From NCBI GenBank assembly GCA_030770425.1, contig JASJFT010000114.1, positions 62,001 to 126,000 on the forward strand: a stretch of DNA of 64,000 nt, given 5' to 3'. Made by a program: the position numbers and the translations under genes. Shown here piece by piece: positions 12,506 to 23,842 of this stretch. Positions within the stretch are counted from its first letter, which is position 1. Each line of letters starts with the position of its first letter. The notes beneath the pieces are model-generated. The model worked only from the letters and a program-made list of their open reading frames with translations, did no database searches and had not been told where the DNA came from. This DNA is from Darksidea phi (taxonomy: Eukaryota; Ascomycota; Dothideomycetes; Pleosporales; Lentitheciaceae).

Positions 12506-12656
12506 GCTGCTGCTGTCTCCTTGCCGTAACAGATGGTCTGTTCAATTGCGCTCCAGATGAATGGGATGCGTTGCGGCGCTGGCAGTGCCGAGTGGCAGAG
12601 ACGATGCGCGCAGGGGCGACGGCTTTGAAAGGTAGCCCGGGAGCAATCAAGCTCAT
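10961..12656 (-). CDS. MDJ1: Mitochondrial DnaJ (type I J-protein)
   Basis: Two exons (12656-12459, 12394-10961) give 543 residues. Mdj1 is the matrix J-protein that stimulates the ATPase of Ssc1 (Hsp70) and helps fold imported proteins. In order: an Arg/Ser-rich, acid-poor presequence (about 1-70); a J-domain beginning DPYAALGV with His107-Pro-Asp; a Gly/Phe-rich linker; four CxxCxGxG zinc repeats ([32 protein letters not shown]); and a C-terminal substrate-binding region. The 64-bp intron was placed so that HAPRIR joins FFHATTP; it has a GTACGT donor and a CTGAC branch site before CAG. The presequence contains a run of ten glutamines from a CAG/CAA repeat, unusual for an import signal. The tail is charged ([14 protein letters not shown]). 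The gene encoding its partner Ssc1 lies at 29.6-31.7 kb. Confidence 0.95.
12478..12523. repeat. Trinucleotide (CAA/CAG) repeat in MDJ1 presequence
   Basis: On the plus strand this is a run of TTG/CTG/TCG triplets. In the MDJ1 frame it encodes ten consecutive Gln flanked by Arg-Arg and Arg-Gln-Gln. Such runs are length-variable. Confidence 0.9.
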
Positions 12657-13339
12657 GTTGAAGGATTGTGAGTGTTATCCAGAATGAACCCGCTGTACTG
12701 TACGATCAATGAGTGATGGACTTTAGCCCAGAGGGTTGCGATGGGCGAATCATGAAAATTTGGCGCGCGGGCCACCTTGAACGCGCACGATGTCATTGGC
12801 CTCGGCACGCGTCGCCTTCTGGCAATTTCTAGAGAGGTCCGGGAAGGGGGTTTCAGGGCATGCAATGCTCACTGAAGCTATCGTGAAGCAGACTCTTGGT
12901 TCATATCATACTATGTTTCTCACTCAGGCGGCGATTGTCTGTCGTTCCTTTGCTGGAATACGGACAAGGCTGAGGCGATTCCGAGGCACGAGACTCGAGA
13001 TACTGTGCAGTAAAAGTTCCGGGTGACAGCTCCAACCAGCACAGCGGGCACGACGTGTGTGAATACCACAAAATCATTCTATCGACGATATTTTGTACCT
13101 TGAACCTATACCCCGGTCTTCGCTGCCCTATGCGACTTGGTCGCGCATCCATCCAAGGCAAGCCTCCAGGAAGCCCACTTTATCCAAAGACATCATTTCT
13201 ATTCCGCAACCAAACAAACCGTAACGCCCGCCCAATGCTCATGCTCATTATGAAGTAGTGTAATGGTTCGGTGCCATTTCGAGGCGTGGGTATCGACGTA
13301 AAAACTCCGAAAGTGCACAGAAGGTATACGTGACTTGAC
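12657..13339. other. Intergenic region, MDJ1 promoter
   Basis: It lies between MDJ1 and the upstream SAP30-like gene on the same strand. No gene recognised; it should hold the MDJ1 promoter and the SAP30-like 3' UTR. Confidence 0.5.
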
Positions 13340-13968
13340 TCATTTTCGTTGTGGTGCGAATCGGACTCGGAACTCTTTGTCTACGCCTCAATTAGTCTGC
13401 CATATCTCCAGACTACAGGTGGACCGAGTCCAACCTTGGTTTTTGACCGTGTAGAGCCAATCGACGATGCAGTTGGTCTCCGTCACAGCTTGTGCGTTGA
13501 AGTTCTTCCTGACAGCGAGCGCAAGCTGTTCCTTCCTGACTCTCCTCTTGTCCTTTTTCCGCGCCATTGTGGGCGAAAGGCGACCGATGCCTTGGTTGAG
13601 GACGACGTGACTGAGGGGGTTCTTGAACGCGGCGGGAGTGTCGAGACGGTAGGCGCGGCGGTAGCCCTGGAGGACGGCGGCGTCTTGTGTGCCCCAACTT
13701 ATCTGCGAACAGCAGCGGTCAGCGCAGGCATCTTCATGGGGTGATTGGATCGTGGGGCGGGTGGGAGGCCACTCACTCCTGACGTGTGGTCGTTTTGGCC
13801 GCTGTTGGTCGACGCATTGTCTGCGTTGGACATGACCTCCTTGAGGTTGCTGCCGTTCGCGACGTTCGCGTTGCCATTGCGCCGGCCGCGGCCATTGCCT
13901 ACTTGCAGCGAGTGGAGCTTCTCCTTGAGGGATTGGGGGTCCTCGTGGGTGCGCTTCGCGGGAGGCAT
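13340..13968 (-). CDS. SAP30: SAP30-like histone deacetylase complex subunit
   Basis: Three exons (13968-13777, 13702-13435, 13380-13340) give 166 residues. Sap30 is a small subunit of the Sin3/Rpd3-type histone deacetylase complex, and its C-terminal region contacts Sin3. The N-terminal 64 residues are basic and low in complexity (MPPAKRTHEDPQSL, then Asn/Gly-rich). From residue 65 the Sin3-binding domain is clear: YRRAYRLDTPAAFKNPLSH, NQGIGRLSPTMARKKDKRR and LALAVRKNFNAQAV, ending in NQDKEFRVRFAP. The last exon is only 41 nt; it was found because the frame would otherwise run into intron sequence (GACTAAT branch, TAG acceptor), and the join restores the family's C-terminal end. Confidence in the family is high. 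Membership of an Rpd3-type complex is inferred from the family. Confidence 0.93.
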
Positions 13969-15610
13969 AACGCGCTAACGGACGGGGTCGTAGAGATGTA
14001 CTAGACAAATAATGCTAGACCTCACGCAAGGTCTAGCCAGTGTCGCAGGAGAAAAGAAGGGCAGCTACATCCGTGTCTCGTGTAGTCATCTGCTGTGTCG
14101 AGGAACGAGTGGTGATTTGTGAGGCACTCGGCATCGCTTCTCGCGAGAGTTGGGGCCGACAGGAGCGAATGACGCAGGATGGGGTCCGAGCGCTCAGGGT
14201 CCGCTAAGCGACTGCTGCTCGGTCCCGTGCGGACTACATCTTCTCCCGGAGCATCCTTCATCATGCGGAATCGGCTGGTATTCTTTGTATCTTAGAGGTG
14301 TTCAACAGCCAATTCAGTTGACGTTTCAAGGCCGGCCACGTCGAGTATGGTTGTGCATGCGTCCGACTGCCAGTGTTCTCGAGACTCGGGAGGACCGACA
14401 TGTCAAAGAGCATGTTCCTCGCAAAGGGCCGAGATAGAAAAGACGGTCGATCTTTGCGAAGAAGGTAGAATGCAGAGAAGTTGCGTTGGGTGTGAGATGA
14501 GAGAGATATGACGAAGGGATTGTGGTGTGTGGTTGCAGCCGACCGAGCCGAGACTCGGAAAGACCTGCAGGTTTAGCTAAACCTTCGAGTCCATCGGCCT
14601 GTTGAAGTTCACGAAAAGTGAGCCAACGTTAATATCAGAAACTTCCTCACTGGTAGAAATTTTCTCTTGGTGCATCAATACGACCCGAGGAAATGCAGTA
14701 CTGTTGCCGTGGGTATACAAGCTAGCCACTATAGTATCCAGGTAATCAGGACGCGCACACCTAAGACGTGTCATGACTCTAACTATTTCGCTATATGCGC
14801 CATGTATGCGGTTGTCTACTGTGCTTAGAGGCTTTTGCGAAACCACCTCGAGCATATTGACGACAAGATACGCGCATCCATATCCCAATGGTTCCCTTCC
14901 CTGGAGTTCCAAACAAGAACCTCCACATCATATTTACTGGCCCCACTGGGATGTCAAACGGAAGATAAAGCCTTCCTAGTCCGCAGCAGACAACTACGTG
15001 CACTTCGCTCGAAGCCCAGCAGATTTCCAGCAAAGTCTAGCAAGACAAATCTCCTATACAACCGAGCGTCCTCACGCCTCATTGCAATCACTGACATCGT
15101 GTCTCCCCAAAAGCATAATTATCTCAGAAATACTATCTCTTCTTAAACGCGGTCTCTAGAGGAGACTAGTGTCGCCACCTAGACAGGGAGGCGGGCCTAA
15201 TCTAACCTCCAAGTCTCTCATTCTGTCTCTCTGCCTTACCCCCTATTGTTCCGAATTCTCTTACTTCGGCCTCTTCTCTCACTTGACGGCTCAATGAACA
15301 CCTTTGGTATTCCTGTAAGTAGCCACCCCCTCCAAGTATATAACTCGCCTCCACTCTCGAACCTTCTGCCTTCTACCAACCTCTTACCCCCGAACTCTTT
15401 AGACCGAGACAACCTTTCTTAGACACTCACATCCACTCATCTCCTTTCATTTTCCTCATTCTATACCTTAGTTCACCCAATAATATCCGCCTGGATCTAC
15501 TGTAGAGACTAGCTGCGCGAATTGCGGCCACTAGAGCCGTAGCACCTTTACCTACTAGGCACTTCGACTCCACTGGCCCACTTCGCCTCCTCCTCAACCG
15601 ATCAACTTCC
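13969..15610. other. Intergenic region between divergent genes
   Basis: The region lies between the SAP30-like gene (-) and the unknown conserved gene (+). It includes a perfect 16-bp palindrome at 14569-14584. A minus-strand open frame at 14577-14912 lacks an ATG at its head and shows no family. The last 400 bases are pyrimidine-rich (many CTC/TCT runs), as is common in fungal promoters and 5' UTRs. Confidence 0.5.
14569..14584. repeat. 16-bp perfect palindrome
   Basis: AGGTTTAGCTAAACCT is its own reverse complement. It could be a site for a homodimeric regulator of either flanking gene, but this is unproven. It stands about 600 bp upstream of the SAP30-like start and 1 kb upstream of the plus-strand gene. 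Confidence 0.85.
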
Positions 15611-17386
15611 ATGTCTAACCGCGATCCTCCCCGGTCCCACCACTACGCTGCCTCCGGCCATTCGTCAGCCCGTCCCATCAACGGAGACGGCTTTTACCAT
15701 CCGCCTCATCCAGACCACCGGATGCTGAATCCCACAGCCGGTCACTTTCAACCATCCAACGATTACAACATGTTCCAGGATAGTCAATCCCCACCCTATC
15801 ACCTAGAGCGCAAGATCAACGACCTTGAGCGTGAGCATGACGCTCTGCACGCCGATTTCGAAGTACTAAAGACACAATGCAACGAACTTCACTCAAAGGT
15901 CGAAGGATTGACGAAAGGTGGCTGGGACGTCAAGGTCGGTCCTTTCAAGACCCAGTCCGCTGCACGGTTGAAACAAGAGTTGGATGCGATGTCTCGGGAC
16001 ATCAAGGGAGACAACGATGGCGCTACCGAGTACGATAATAACGGGCGCGGTCCCCCGCATACGCGCCCCCGGAGCACCGTATCGATCGGGCCGTCCTCAG
16101 TGCCGCCACACCTGAGGGCTCAGAATGGCGTTGAGAACAAGAATACTTCGCAGCCTCCGCATCTGCGGAATGGGGTGGCTAATGGGTCAATAGTCTTCCG
16201 CCCTGTATGCTGGTCAGGCACTGACAATTGCAGAACGCCGGCGAAGAATACCGCGACCAACGCGGAGTCCTCTGCCAGCAATGCTCTCATAACCGATGGC
16301 ATCGTCGACTCGACGACCAAGACTCATGGCCCAGAACCTACTCCACCTGCCTCTCCTACTACCACCCTGCGCCCTGATGACCCTGTCCCCTCGATCGAGA
16401 ACATCACACCCAACCCGGCTACCGACAAGAACTGGACGCCACACTTCCTAAACACCCTCGCACCTCTGCGGCCCGATGCCGCCGACAAGATCCCTAACAT
16501 GAGAGAAATGAAGTCCTTCGCGCCAGACTTCCTCCGCAATACCTTCGGCGGCATCCAGTGGTCCCCTGGTCTAAACTTCGTCCCCGGAACCTCAAGCCCC
16601 TGCATCATACGCAATCGTTCCTACTACACGCTCGACTCGCAATACGAGCCCTACCTCCCTCCCCGGCCGGGTACCCACGGCGCCAAACTCGTCCCTTTCT
16701 TCAACGAGAACGCAGAAGACCACTATGAGATGCCTGAAGAATACGGCACCACCTCCGACAACGTGCCCCTATTCATCATGCACAAAGATGCCGTCGGCCG
16801 TCCCCGCTACTTCTACTTCGGCCACTACTCTCAAACCCGTTGGTCGGATAAACTCGACTACGACCGCATGGTGCAGTGCATCCCCGCGAAGGTCCGCGAG
16901 TACTGGGCCGAGGAGCTGTCCGCTGCCGGCCGTCCCGAGTGGATTACCAAGGCACTCCTCAACCACTTCTTTCCCAAGCCCGAGTACGACGGCCGCTTGT
17001 TCGGACTCTCTGTCGACGAGGGCGGTTCTGTCATTAGCGCGGATCTGAGTAAGCGCGAGGACAAGGTGCTCAAGGACATCAAGATATACGTTGAGGCGCT
17101 GCGCGAATGGGAGAAGGACTCGCGTATGAAGACAGCTATGATCAAAAAAGAGTTCATTCTTCAAGCTTTCGATCGCGTAAGTACCTTCTTCTTCTTCTTC
17201 TCTCATTGTGCCCCTCAACGCTTCCATAATAAATAATGCTAATATAATATGCTACAGGCCGACGCAGACGATCCACCGGCTCTCCGCCTTTGGTGGGAGT
17301 ACCTCGAGTGCATCGACTGGAAAGCAGACTTCTACAACTTGCTCATCACCCTGCAAGCACGCGACCCCAACTACGAGCGCTATTAA
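15611..17386 (+). CDS. Conserved fungal protein of unknown function
   Basis: Two exons (15611-17176, 17258-17386) give 564 residues; the 81-bp intron has GTAAGT and ends CTACAG. The N-terminus (about 1-60) is disordered and rich in His, Pro and Ser. About residues 60-100 form a probable coiled coil (LERKINDLEREHDALHADFE). A Ser/Thr/Pro-rich linker follows. About 275-564 look globular, with FYFGHYSQTRWSDKLDY, GRPEWITKALLNHFFPKPEY and a Trp-rich end (LRLWWEYLECIDWKADFYN). I think the C-terminal part matches a fungal domain of unknown function (possibly DUF6697), but I could not check this. A second, in-frame intron may exist at 16186-16233; removing it would shorten the protein by 16 residues. 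The convergent neighbour is the zinc-cluster regulator. Confidence 0.85.
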
Positions 17387-18530
17387 GCTACGGCGTCTCC
17401 TCCCACCACCTCTTTTTCCCAACCCAACGTGGCTACAGCGAGACTCGCTGCCGCGATATCGAGGGATCCCATTCCATGGCATTCTAGCTGAGGTTGCAAG
17501 TTTCGGGGGGGAATGGACGGATATGGGCTACGGTATTTGGCAAGGCGGTTTTTTGTGCGGGGTGGGAGGGGCTATGGGCGTCTTGTATATCTGCGATATT
17601 CTTTTTTGTTTCTTGGTTCTTGGTTCTTGGTTCTTGCCTTAGGCGGTTTCCTTTCTGCCCTACCCCTGCCCTTTGCTACATCTCTTTCCGTCCTTTCTTT
17701 TCTTGGCATTTATACCCCCATTTCCCACCACCAGTCTTGCCTGAGAGTGCAGAACTCCATCTTCAAGACTGGCTGCGAACCCGATCCGATCAGTTCGACC
17801 ATATATTCCCCACAGTACCTATGAAACCCCACCCCCCACACATCATATTCCTCTTCAAGGCCCTGCATGGAAGGACAAAAGGGCATCCTAGATATCTAGA
17901 CACCCAAACTCTAGCCTCAAATATACAGACCCCAAAAGTGTTTTACAAAACCCGCCCATCCATCTCCTCGCTGCTCCTCCGAGTGAAAATCTCGGAAACG
18001 GAAACGTACGTCACAGCAATCATGTATCTCAGATGAATGCAAACGCGAAAATCACCAAGCCGTCAAAGTAATACTGCAAAAGAATTTTTTTGTGGGGCAT
18101 AAAGTATATCTATAGAGAAGCTAATAATACAAGGAGGAAGCTTAAGATATGCTGTCGTTATTCTGATATGTGTGGAAGTCGTGAAACTGCGTTGGGGCAG
18201 ATCTTTTTGTGTGTCGTCGTTTGACTTTCGTGAAAAGGCGTTTGAGGGTATCGTATGTTTTGCTGTAATATATGTATTGGACGTTGGGAGGCTGGATTTT
18301 TGTGTACGTTGGCCCCATAGTGACAAGTGATAGAAAGGGCGTTGGGTTGCGGCGAGTTATGTAGTGCCGTATCGTCTGAGTTGGTGCTCCCCAGCAACCG
18401 CAATGTCGTATCAGTTTCCTCATTGTTGAAATGCCGACCCTGAGCCGTCCTCTTGCGAAAGAAAAAAAGCGAGCATCCTCCTCTTCCTCATACTCCTGCC
18501 CAAACCTGTCCCTTCATCCCACCTGCCTGC
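17387..18530. other. Intergenic region between convergent genes
   Basis: The 3' flanks of the unknown conserved gene and the zinc-cluster regulator. No gene seen. It contains a TTCTTGG tandem repeat at 17610-17636. Confidence 0.55.
17610..17636. repeat. (TTCTTGG)n minisatellite
   Basis: Three full 7-bp units plus a partial fourth, in the 3' flank of the plus-strand gene. Confidence 0.9.
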
Positions 18531-21500
18531 TCACCGCTCACTTAACCTCACTCTGTGCATCTCCGCTCTTAAGTCCTCGTCCGTAGACAACAGATTCTTC
18601 GCCCAAGGAAGCTCCGTTACTGCTGAACCCCCAACCACAAACCCTTTTTCTCCACCTTGTCCATCGCCGGCACCCGTTCTTACAGCGCTTGCCGTTGGAC
18701 CACGTCTCGCTCGTGCAGCCAATTCTTCGTCATCCAGCGCAATAGGACCCTCCTCTCCAATTCTCCTTGTCATGCGCCGTTCATACGGCGGCCCCCTCCC
18801 CATAGCCGCCGCTTTTTCCCAATAAGTCTCGCATGAGCGTGCGATAACAGCCGCGGAAGCCCATCCAGTCCGGCGATCTATGTCAAGAAGGCGTTTGACG
18901 AGCCAGCTGCGTTGGTCGGGAGCCTGGTACTGGATCCCGGCGAAGAAGAGCGCCATGGTGGTTTGGAGAAGGGCGGCGCCAAGGAATGGGCTTAGGGGAG
19001 TGTCATCGCTTGCCGGAACTTGCATGCCTGCTGATATACGGCCGATGAGCGTAGCGTAAGGTTGTGTTGCTTGCGCGCAGACGCCGGCAGCGACCATGGC
19101 GGCAGGCGGCATGGCGGGATGCGAGCGGAGGAGGAGGATATTAGACAGGTGGAGCATCGTCCAGAGGGTGCTAATATCGTAACTTCGATGCACCAAGGCT
19201 GGTCCAAATGGTGTCATGTTCCCCCCTGGTGCAACGGGGTATAGATCTGGAGTCAGTGGTGCGAAACCCTCCGTGTTGGCGAGGTGATGAGCTATTGTGG
19301 CATGGGCGTGCGATATACTGTTCCACTCGTTCAAGGCAGCTTCGTATGCGGTGGGCAGGTCTGAGGATTTCGGATAAGGGGTGAATGGAGGCGTGGGGAA
19401 AGGCCGGCTTGGATGATAATCGGGATTCGCATAGCTAGCGGGAAGCGGAACTAAAGGTAGAGGGTAAAATTAGCACACACAGATGGCACCTGTACTCTAA
19501 GATTACGTACTGGGTGGTTTGGAGGGTGCCATGCCGTAGAAGCCTGGTCCTGTATTTGCTGGTGGTCCTCGTGGAGGCCCTTGTCCTTGAGCGTGTCCCT
19601 GGCCTGCTGGCGAACCAAAGTTGGGTCCCCCCATGCCTCTCATGTGTGGTGGTGGACCCATCGGCGTGGTGTGTGCCGGAGGCTGCCCATCTGATCCTTT
19701 CGAGGGTGGTGGACCCATGGGCATACCAGGCATGCCAGGTCTCGGCCTCCACTGCCCACCATCCGCCTCAACTTGTTTGATCTTGCGCTCGCGGTCTCGC
19801 ACGGCAAAGTCGGAGATACGCCCAAGGAGGAGAACAATGTGATCGTGGGTTCCATAGAGAGCATCTGTGCGGCCAAGAGGAGCGCGAGGAGGACAGTCTG
19901 CCCACTTACGATAATCCGTACTATTTGCTCTCAGTTTGAGTCATACAATGGAGGATACAGCCAGTACTCACATCAGTGGATTGCCGCTGACCATGCTCTG
20001 GTAAGCATCTTGCCTCATGTAGAACCAGTATAGATCCTGCAGGATTTCGTAAGTTCGCAAATCAAGTTTGCCTTTGAAGCCGTGTTTTCGATCTTGGTTC
20101 ATATCGACGTCTTCGAAGACTTTCCCATAATCATCATATCTGACAGTCATTCCCACAATAGTGCTAATGAGGTCTTCGTCTGGCATCATTATGCTCTCCT
20201 TTAGCTTTTGGTCGAGTTGCTTTTGATCGATCAGCATGTTGGGGTTTTGGTAGGGGAAGTTGCTCTCTCGTGCGACCTGGGCAGCTTTCAGCCGGCGTGC
20301 CTCTTGGGTGAGGGATGGAAAATCAAGCTCGGCGATGAGTTGTGCTGAACCAACAAGATGCGTCCCCCATTTTACATGTTCCGCCGTCATGACTTTCATC
20401 GTTAGCGTTGTCTTGAGGACGAGGACTAATACTAACCTTCGTAATAGGCGAGGAGAAGGCTCGTAGCGAGGGTTGCAATTGAAAGACGCTTCCTTGGGTT
20501 TCCAAGCGATCTGCCCAGCCGTTTCAGAGCATATGCTACATGAAGTAGTCAGCAACGAACACAATCATGTGCATGATGAAGGTCCAAACCCACCATAATG
20601 CTTCCATGAAGGCGTCACCGACGCTCGCTGGAGCCTCGCTATATGGAGACTCGCCAGCGCTAGCTGAGCATGGAGCAAACCCTGGTTGTTCAGCGCCTTG
20701 AGAGGCAGTATGTATGTGTGCAGACTCTGTTGAGAATGCGGCGTTGGTCCCTCGAAGATGGAAGTGGTGTTTCGTGGATTTCGCTCGTAAATAGACAACG
20801 ACTAAATTGGGGCGTACCGTTAGCAGAGGCGCAAACATTCGAGGTATAGAAGATGTACCGGTCCCGTTACGTGAATGAAGTGTGCGAACACCCGCGCAGT
20901 CTTGGGGTTCCTGAGAGGATTCGCAACCTGCTCCGGCTTGTACTGGCTCAGAATGCCTTCGTATATGAAGGAATCGTAACGCCGGACTGCAAGCTCGCTC
21001 GAGTTTTCGAAGTGTATGCGTCGAATCAGACTAAAGTCTCGACTGAGTATTAACGCGTCTTCATCGTTTCCGTCCACAGCATCCACAATCTCTTCGTCTG
21101 ATTCCACGTCCCAGTAGTCATCGTCTACCTCTTCCACTGCGGCCTCGTCGAGCACCTGCGTCGGGCTAACATGGTCTTCGCCACCAAAGCCGCTTAGCAG
21201 GATCTGTTGTTGGTGTTTCTGCGCATGCGAGACGGCGATCGGTTGTTCTGTAAGTAAAAAGCAATCATCAGCCATGTTCATCGGTGCATAGAGGAGGCGC
21301 GTGGGACATTGAGCCGCTTATCGGCATGGCAAAGGGGCAATTTACGGCATTACAGATGGGGAATGACGTGAAAAGACATCAATCATAGTATTTGGTGGAA
21401 ACTCTATCGGGCCACAGTTGCATTGTAACGGGGACATGATGAAGGGCAACGATAACAATAGAACAAGCTAAGATATTTGACAATGGGAACTAAACACGGG

Positions 21501-22455
21501 ACATACCGTAAACAGCATGCTGGTGCATATACTTTACATCTGACGTCACATCATGCTGGGGTATCTGAACGGGCGGAAAACTGGAATGCGAGGAACTCGC
21601 AAGAGAAACTGCTAGCGGCAGAGTGTATGTGCCTGCTTGGCTGAAGTCCGCTGAGGTGGTCGGCGGCTGTTGGGTGGCCGCTTGAGACTGGCTACCGTAA
21701 CGGTGTAGTGACGGTCTGTGTTCCGAATACTGGGTCGGATATTCAGAAACAGAAGGCTTCCGATCAACGTGGGTATCGTAAGGGGCTGGTACGTTCTGGT
21801 ATGAGGGTTGAGAGTATCGCTGCTGCTCTTCAAAGCCAACACTACCCTCTTGTACGTACTGGCTATGGAAGGCGGATTGTACCGGCGAGGGCTGGGGAAA
21901 GTAGGAGGCGGCGCTTATGGGAGTAGGAAGCTGGTGATGGTGAGGCGAAGGAAGTGGTTGCTGGAAGTTGGCATCTTGTCCGTAGGGCTGGCCGCCGCCC
22001 ACAAAGGCGTGCTGGGTGTTCAAAGGTCCCAGGGCGGGATTACCCTCGGTGTACTCGAAGTGGGTCAAGGGTCGGGGCTGGATGGTGGTCAAGCTGCCTT
22101 CCTGCGGTTGCGCGGGGGACTGTGCGGGACGATAGCCAGTGTTGCGGCTACCGGGGAGCATGGAGTTGTGATACTGCAGCGTGCTCACGACTCCCGGGTG
22201 GTTCGGCCAGCCCTCTAGCGGAGTCTTGAAGATGACGCGCTGATTGTAACCCTCGCATTGGCGTTTGGACTTGATGCAATTCGCGCAGGTCGGTCGTTCC
22301 TCTCCGCACTTGATTCTCCTCTTGCGGCAGGTGAGGCAACCCGTTTTGGTCCTCTTCCTCATTTTGGGGTTCGATGCGGAACCCGGGCCAGAGTTGGCGG
22401 TTGGTGACACGTCGCCACGGCCGTCCCCCGCGGCAGGCGGGTTGACAGATGCCAT
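18531..22455 (-). CDS. Zn(II)2Cys6 transcription factor, Fungal_trans_2 type
   Basis: Seven exons (22455-21507, 21247-20859, 20801-20594, 20535-20437, 20392-19972, 19920-19511, 19450-18531) join in frame to 1131 residues. The binuclear zinc cluster is complete: Cys40, Cys43, Cys50, Cys57, Cys60 and Cys67 in a GCLTCRKRRIKCGEERPTC context, so it should bind DNA, probably at CGG half-sites. A long Gln/Pro/Ser-rich segment follows (about 75-315). An acidic patch lies in exon 2 (EEVDDDYWDVESDEE). Then comes a regulatory domain with FAHFIHVTGP-SLSIYERNP, LASLHIARLQ, SLLLAYYEVMTAEHVKWGTH and ITDYRKWADCPPRAPLGRTD. A Pro/Gly-rich insert (about 720-820) splits the C-terminal part. The first intron is 259 nt, long for this window, so an extra exon or different splice is possible there. 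Targets are unknown. Confidence 0.92.
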
Positions 22456-22842
22456 GGCCGGACACGAAGTGCCTCGAGGTCGAGTCGAGAGCTTTGGGGC
22501 AAACGGAGCGCGGGTGTCGAAAGAGCAAGAAGTATCCAGAGGCCAACGTCGTCGACGCCGCTAGGGCTCTTCGGAGTATATAAGAGAGGGCGCACCTAAG
22601 CCGGGCCTTGCGGAGACAGCGGGACTAGATGGGCCGGGAGCGAAGAGGTCCGTCTGCAAAAGGGCACTACAGTGCCGGGAGGGGTAAGTGGCCAGGAAAT
22701 GTCGATCGGCAGTAGAGGTGTAGCGGGGCGTCAACGGTCAACCGTCAGACTGGACGGAGGGCCCCGATGGCAAAATGAAAGAAGACCGCAACGCTTGCGA
22801 GTGGGTGTGGCTAGAGGCTTATGTAGGACGGGACGAAGACCT

Positions 22843-22853
22843 GGGGGGGGGGG
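22843..22853 (+). repeat. G11 homopolymer
   Basis: Eleven consecutive G, about 390 bp upstream of the regulator's ATG. Confidence 0.9.
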
Positions 22854-23077
22854 ATGGATGATGTTTTGGCTCACAGCACCATGTGGAGATGGCCCACAGT
22901 GTTAGATATACAGACAGCCAGGGCACGCACCATGCGTCAAAGCCGCCGGGCTCGAAAAGGAGCAGCGACAGGGCGCCTTTGGCCAACAGCGTGAAGGCGT
23001 GAAGCAGGCTGCGTGGAGAACGACGAGATGTTTGATCGGTCTAGACTAATTAGGAGGACTATTGCTCTTGGAGAGCA

Positions 23078-23109
23078 GGGAGATTGGGGAGGGGGGGGGA
23101 AGGGGGGGG
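23078..23109 (+). promoter_or_regulatory. G-quadruplex-forming motif
   Basis: Four G tracts (3, 4, 9 and 8 bases) are separated by loops of 5, 1 and 2 bases on the plus strand, fitting the standard quadruplex pattern. It lies about 620 bp upstream of the zinc-cluster regulator start, on that gene's template strand. Folding and any regulatory effect are inference. Confidence 0.6.
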
Positions 23110-23820
23110 ATCACGACAGGCAATTGGACCCTGCGGGCGTGCAGCCAGACGGGAGCAGGCCGGAAAAGAGGGACGATGCTGCAGGCAGAAGAAACAGTTT
23201 TCATAGGGCCATCACTGTGCGGACTGCAATCGAGGAGCTTGCCATTGGGCCCCGGGCTAGGGCAGGAGGCGGGCGCTCGGACGGGTGGGACTGGACAGAG
23301 AAGCGCGCAAGATGGCGTACACAGGTAGAGAGGTGAGGTTGGCGGCAGTGGTCTGTGGCCTGTGAATTGTGGGTTGTGGATGGTGGACAGTGGTCTGTGT
23401 GATGGAGACCCCTGGGATCGCTGGGCGGGTTTGGCTGAGGGGGGCGTGCTCGACCCGCGACGGGGGGGGTCAATAAGATGCCCGGAATAGCAATAGCAGC
23501 GTGATGGCCGCGATGTCGACGTGCCGGGTCGTGAGGGAGGAGACTGAGCTCGCACGCCCCGGAACGTCTAGATGCCCTCATGTGCACCGTCCACCGTCTG
23601 GTTAGAGTCGAGACGGAGGCAGGCACGCGTTCCGGCTTCGGCTCCGCTGGTCAACCGCTGCCGAGGCACCAACACCACACCAACACCCACACCCGCCCAC
23701 GCCCGCACTCCACCTACACCTCCACCTGCACCCGCCGTGACAGTGATGGGCACGCAAGGCCTGCACGTCGCCCGAACCTCCGCTCTGCGCTCTGCGCTGC
23801 CCATCACACCCCCCCCAGGC

Positions 23821-23842
23821 CATGGACATGGACATGGACATG
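23821..23842. repeat. (CATGGA)n hexanucleotide repeat
   Basis: Three CATGGA units plus a partial fourth. Confidence 0.9.

Noticed and set aside
14577..14912. 111-codon minus-strand open frame
   Set aside because: It begins at TTG rather than ATG, has no motif, and overlaps a plus-strand frame of equal quality.
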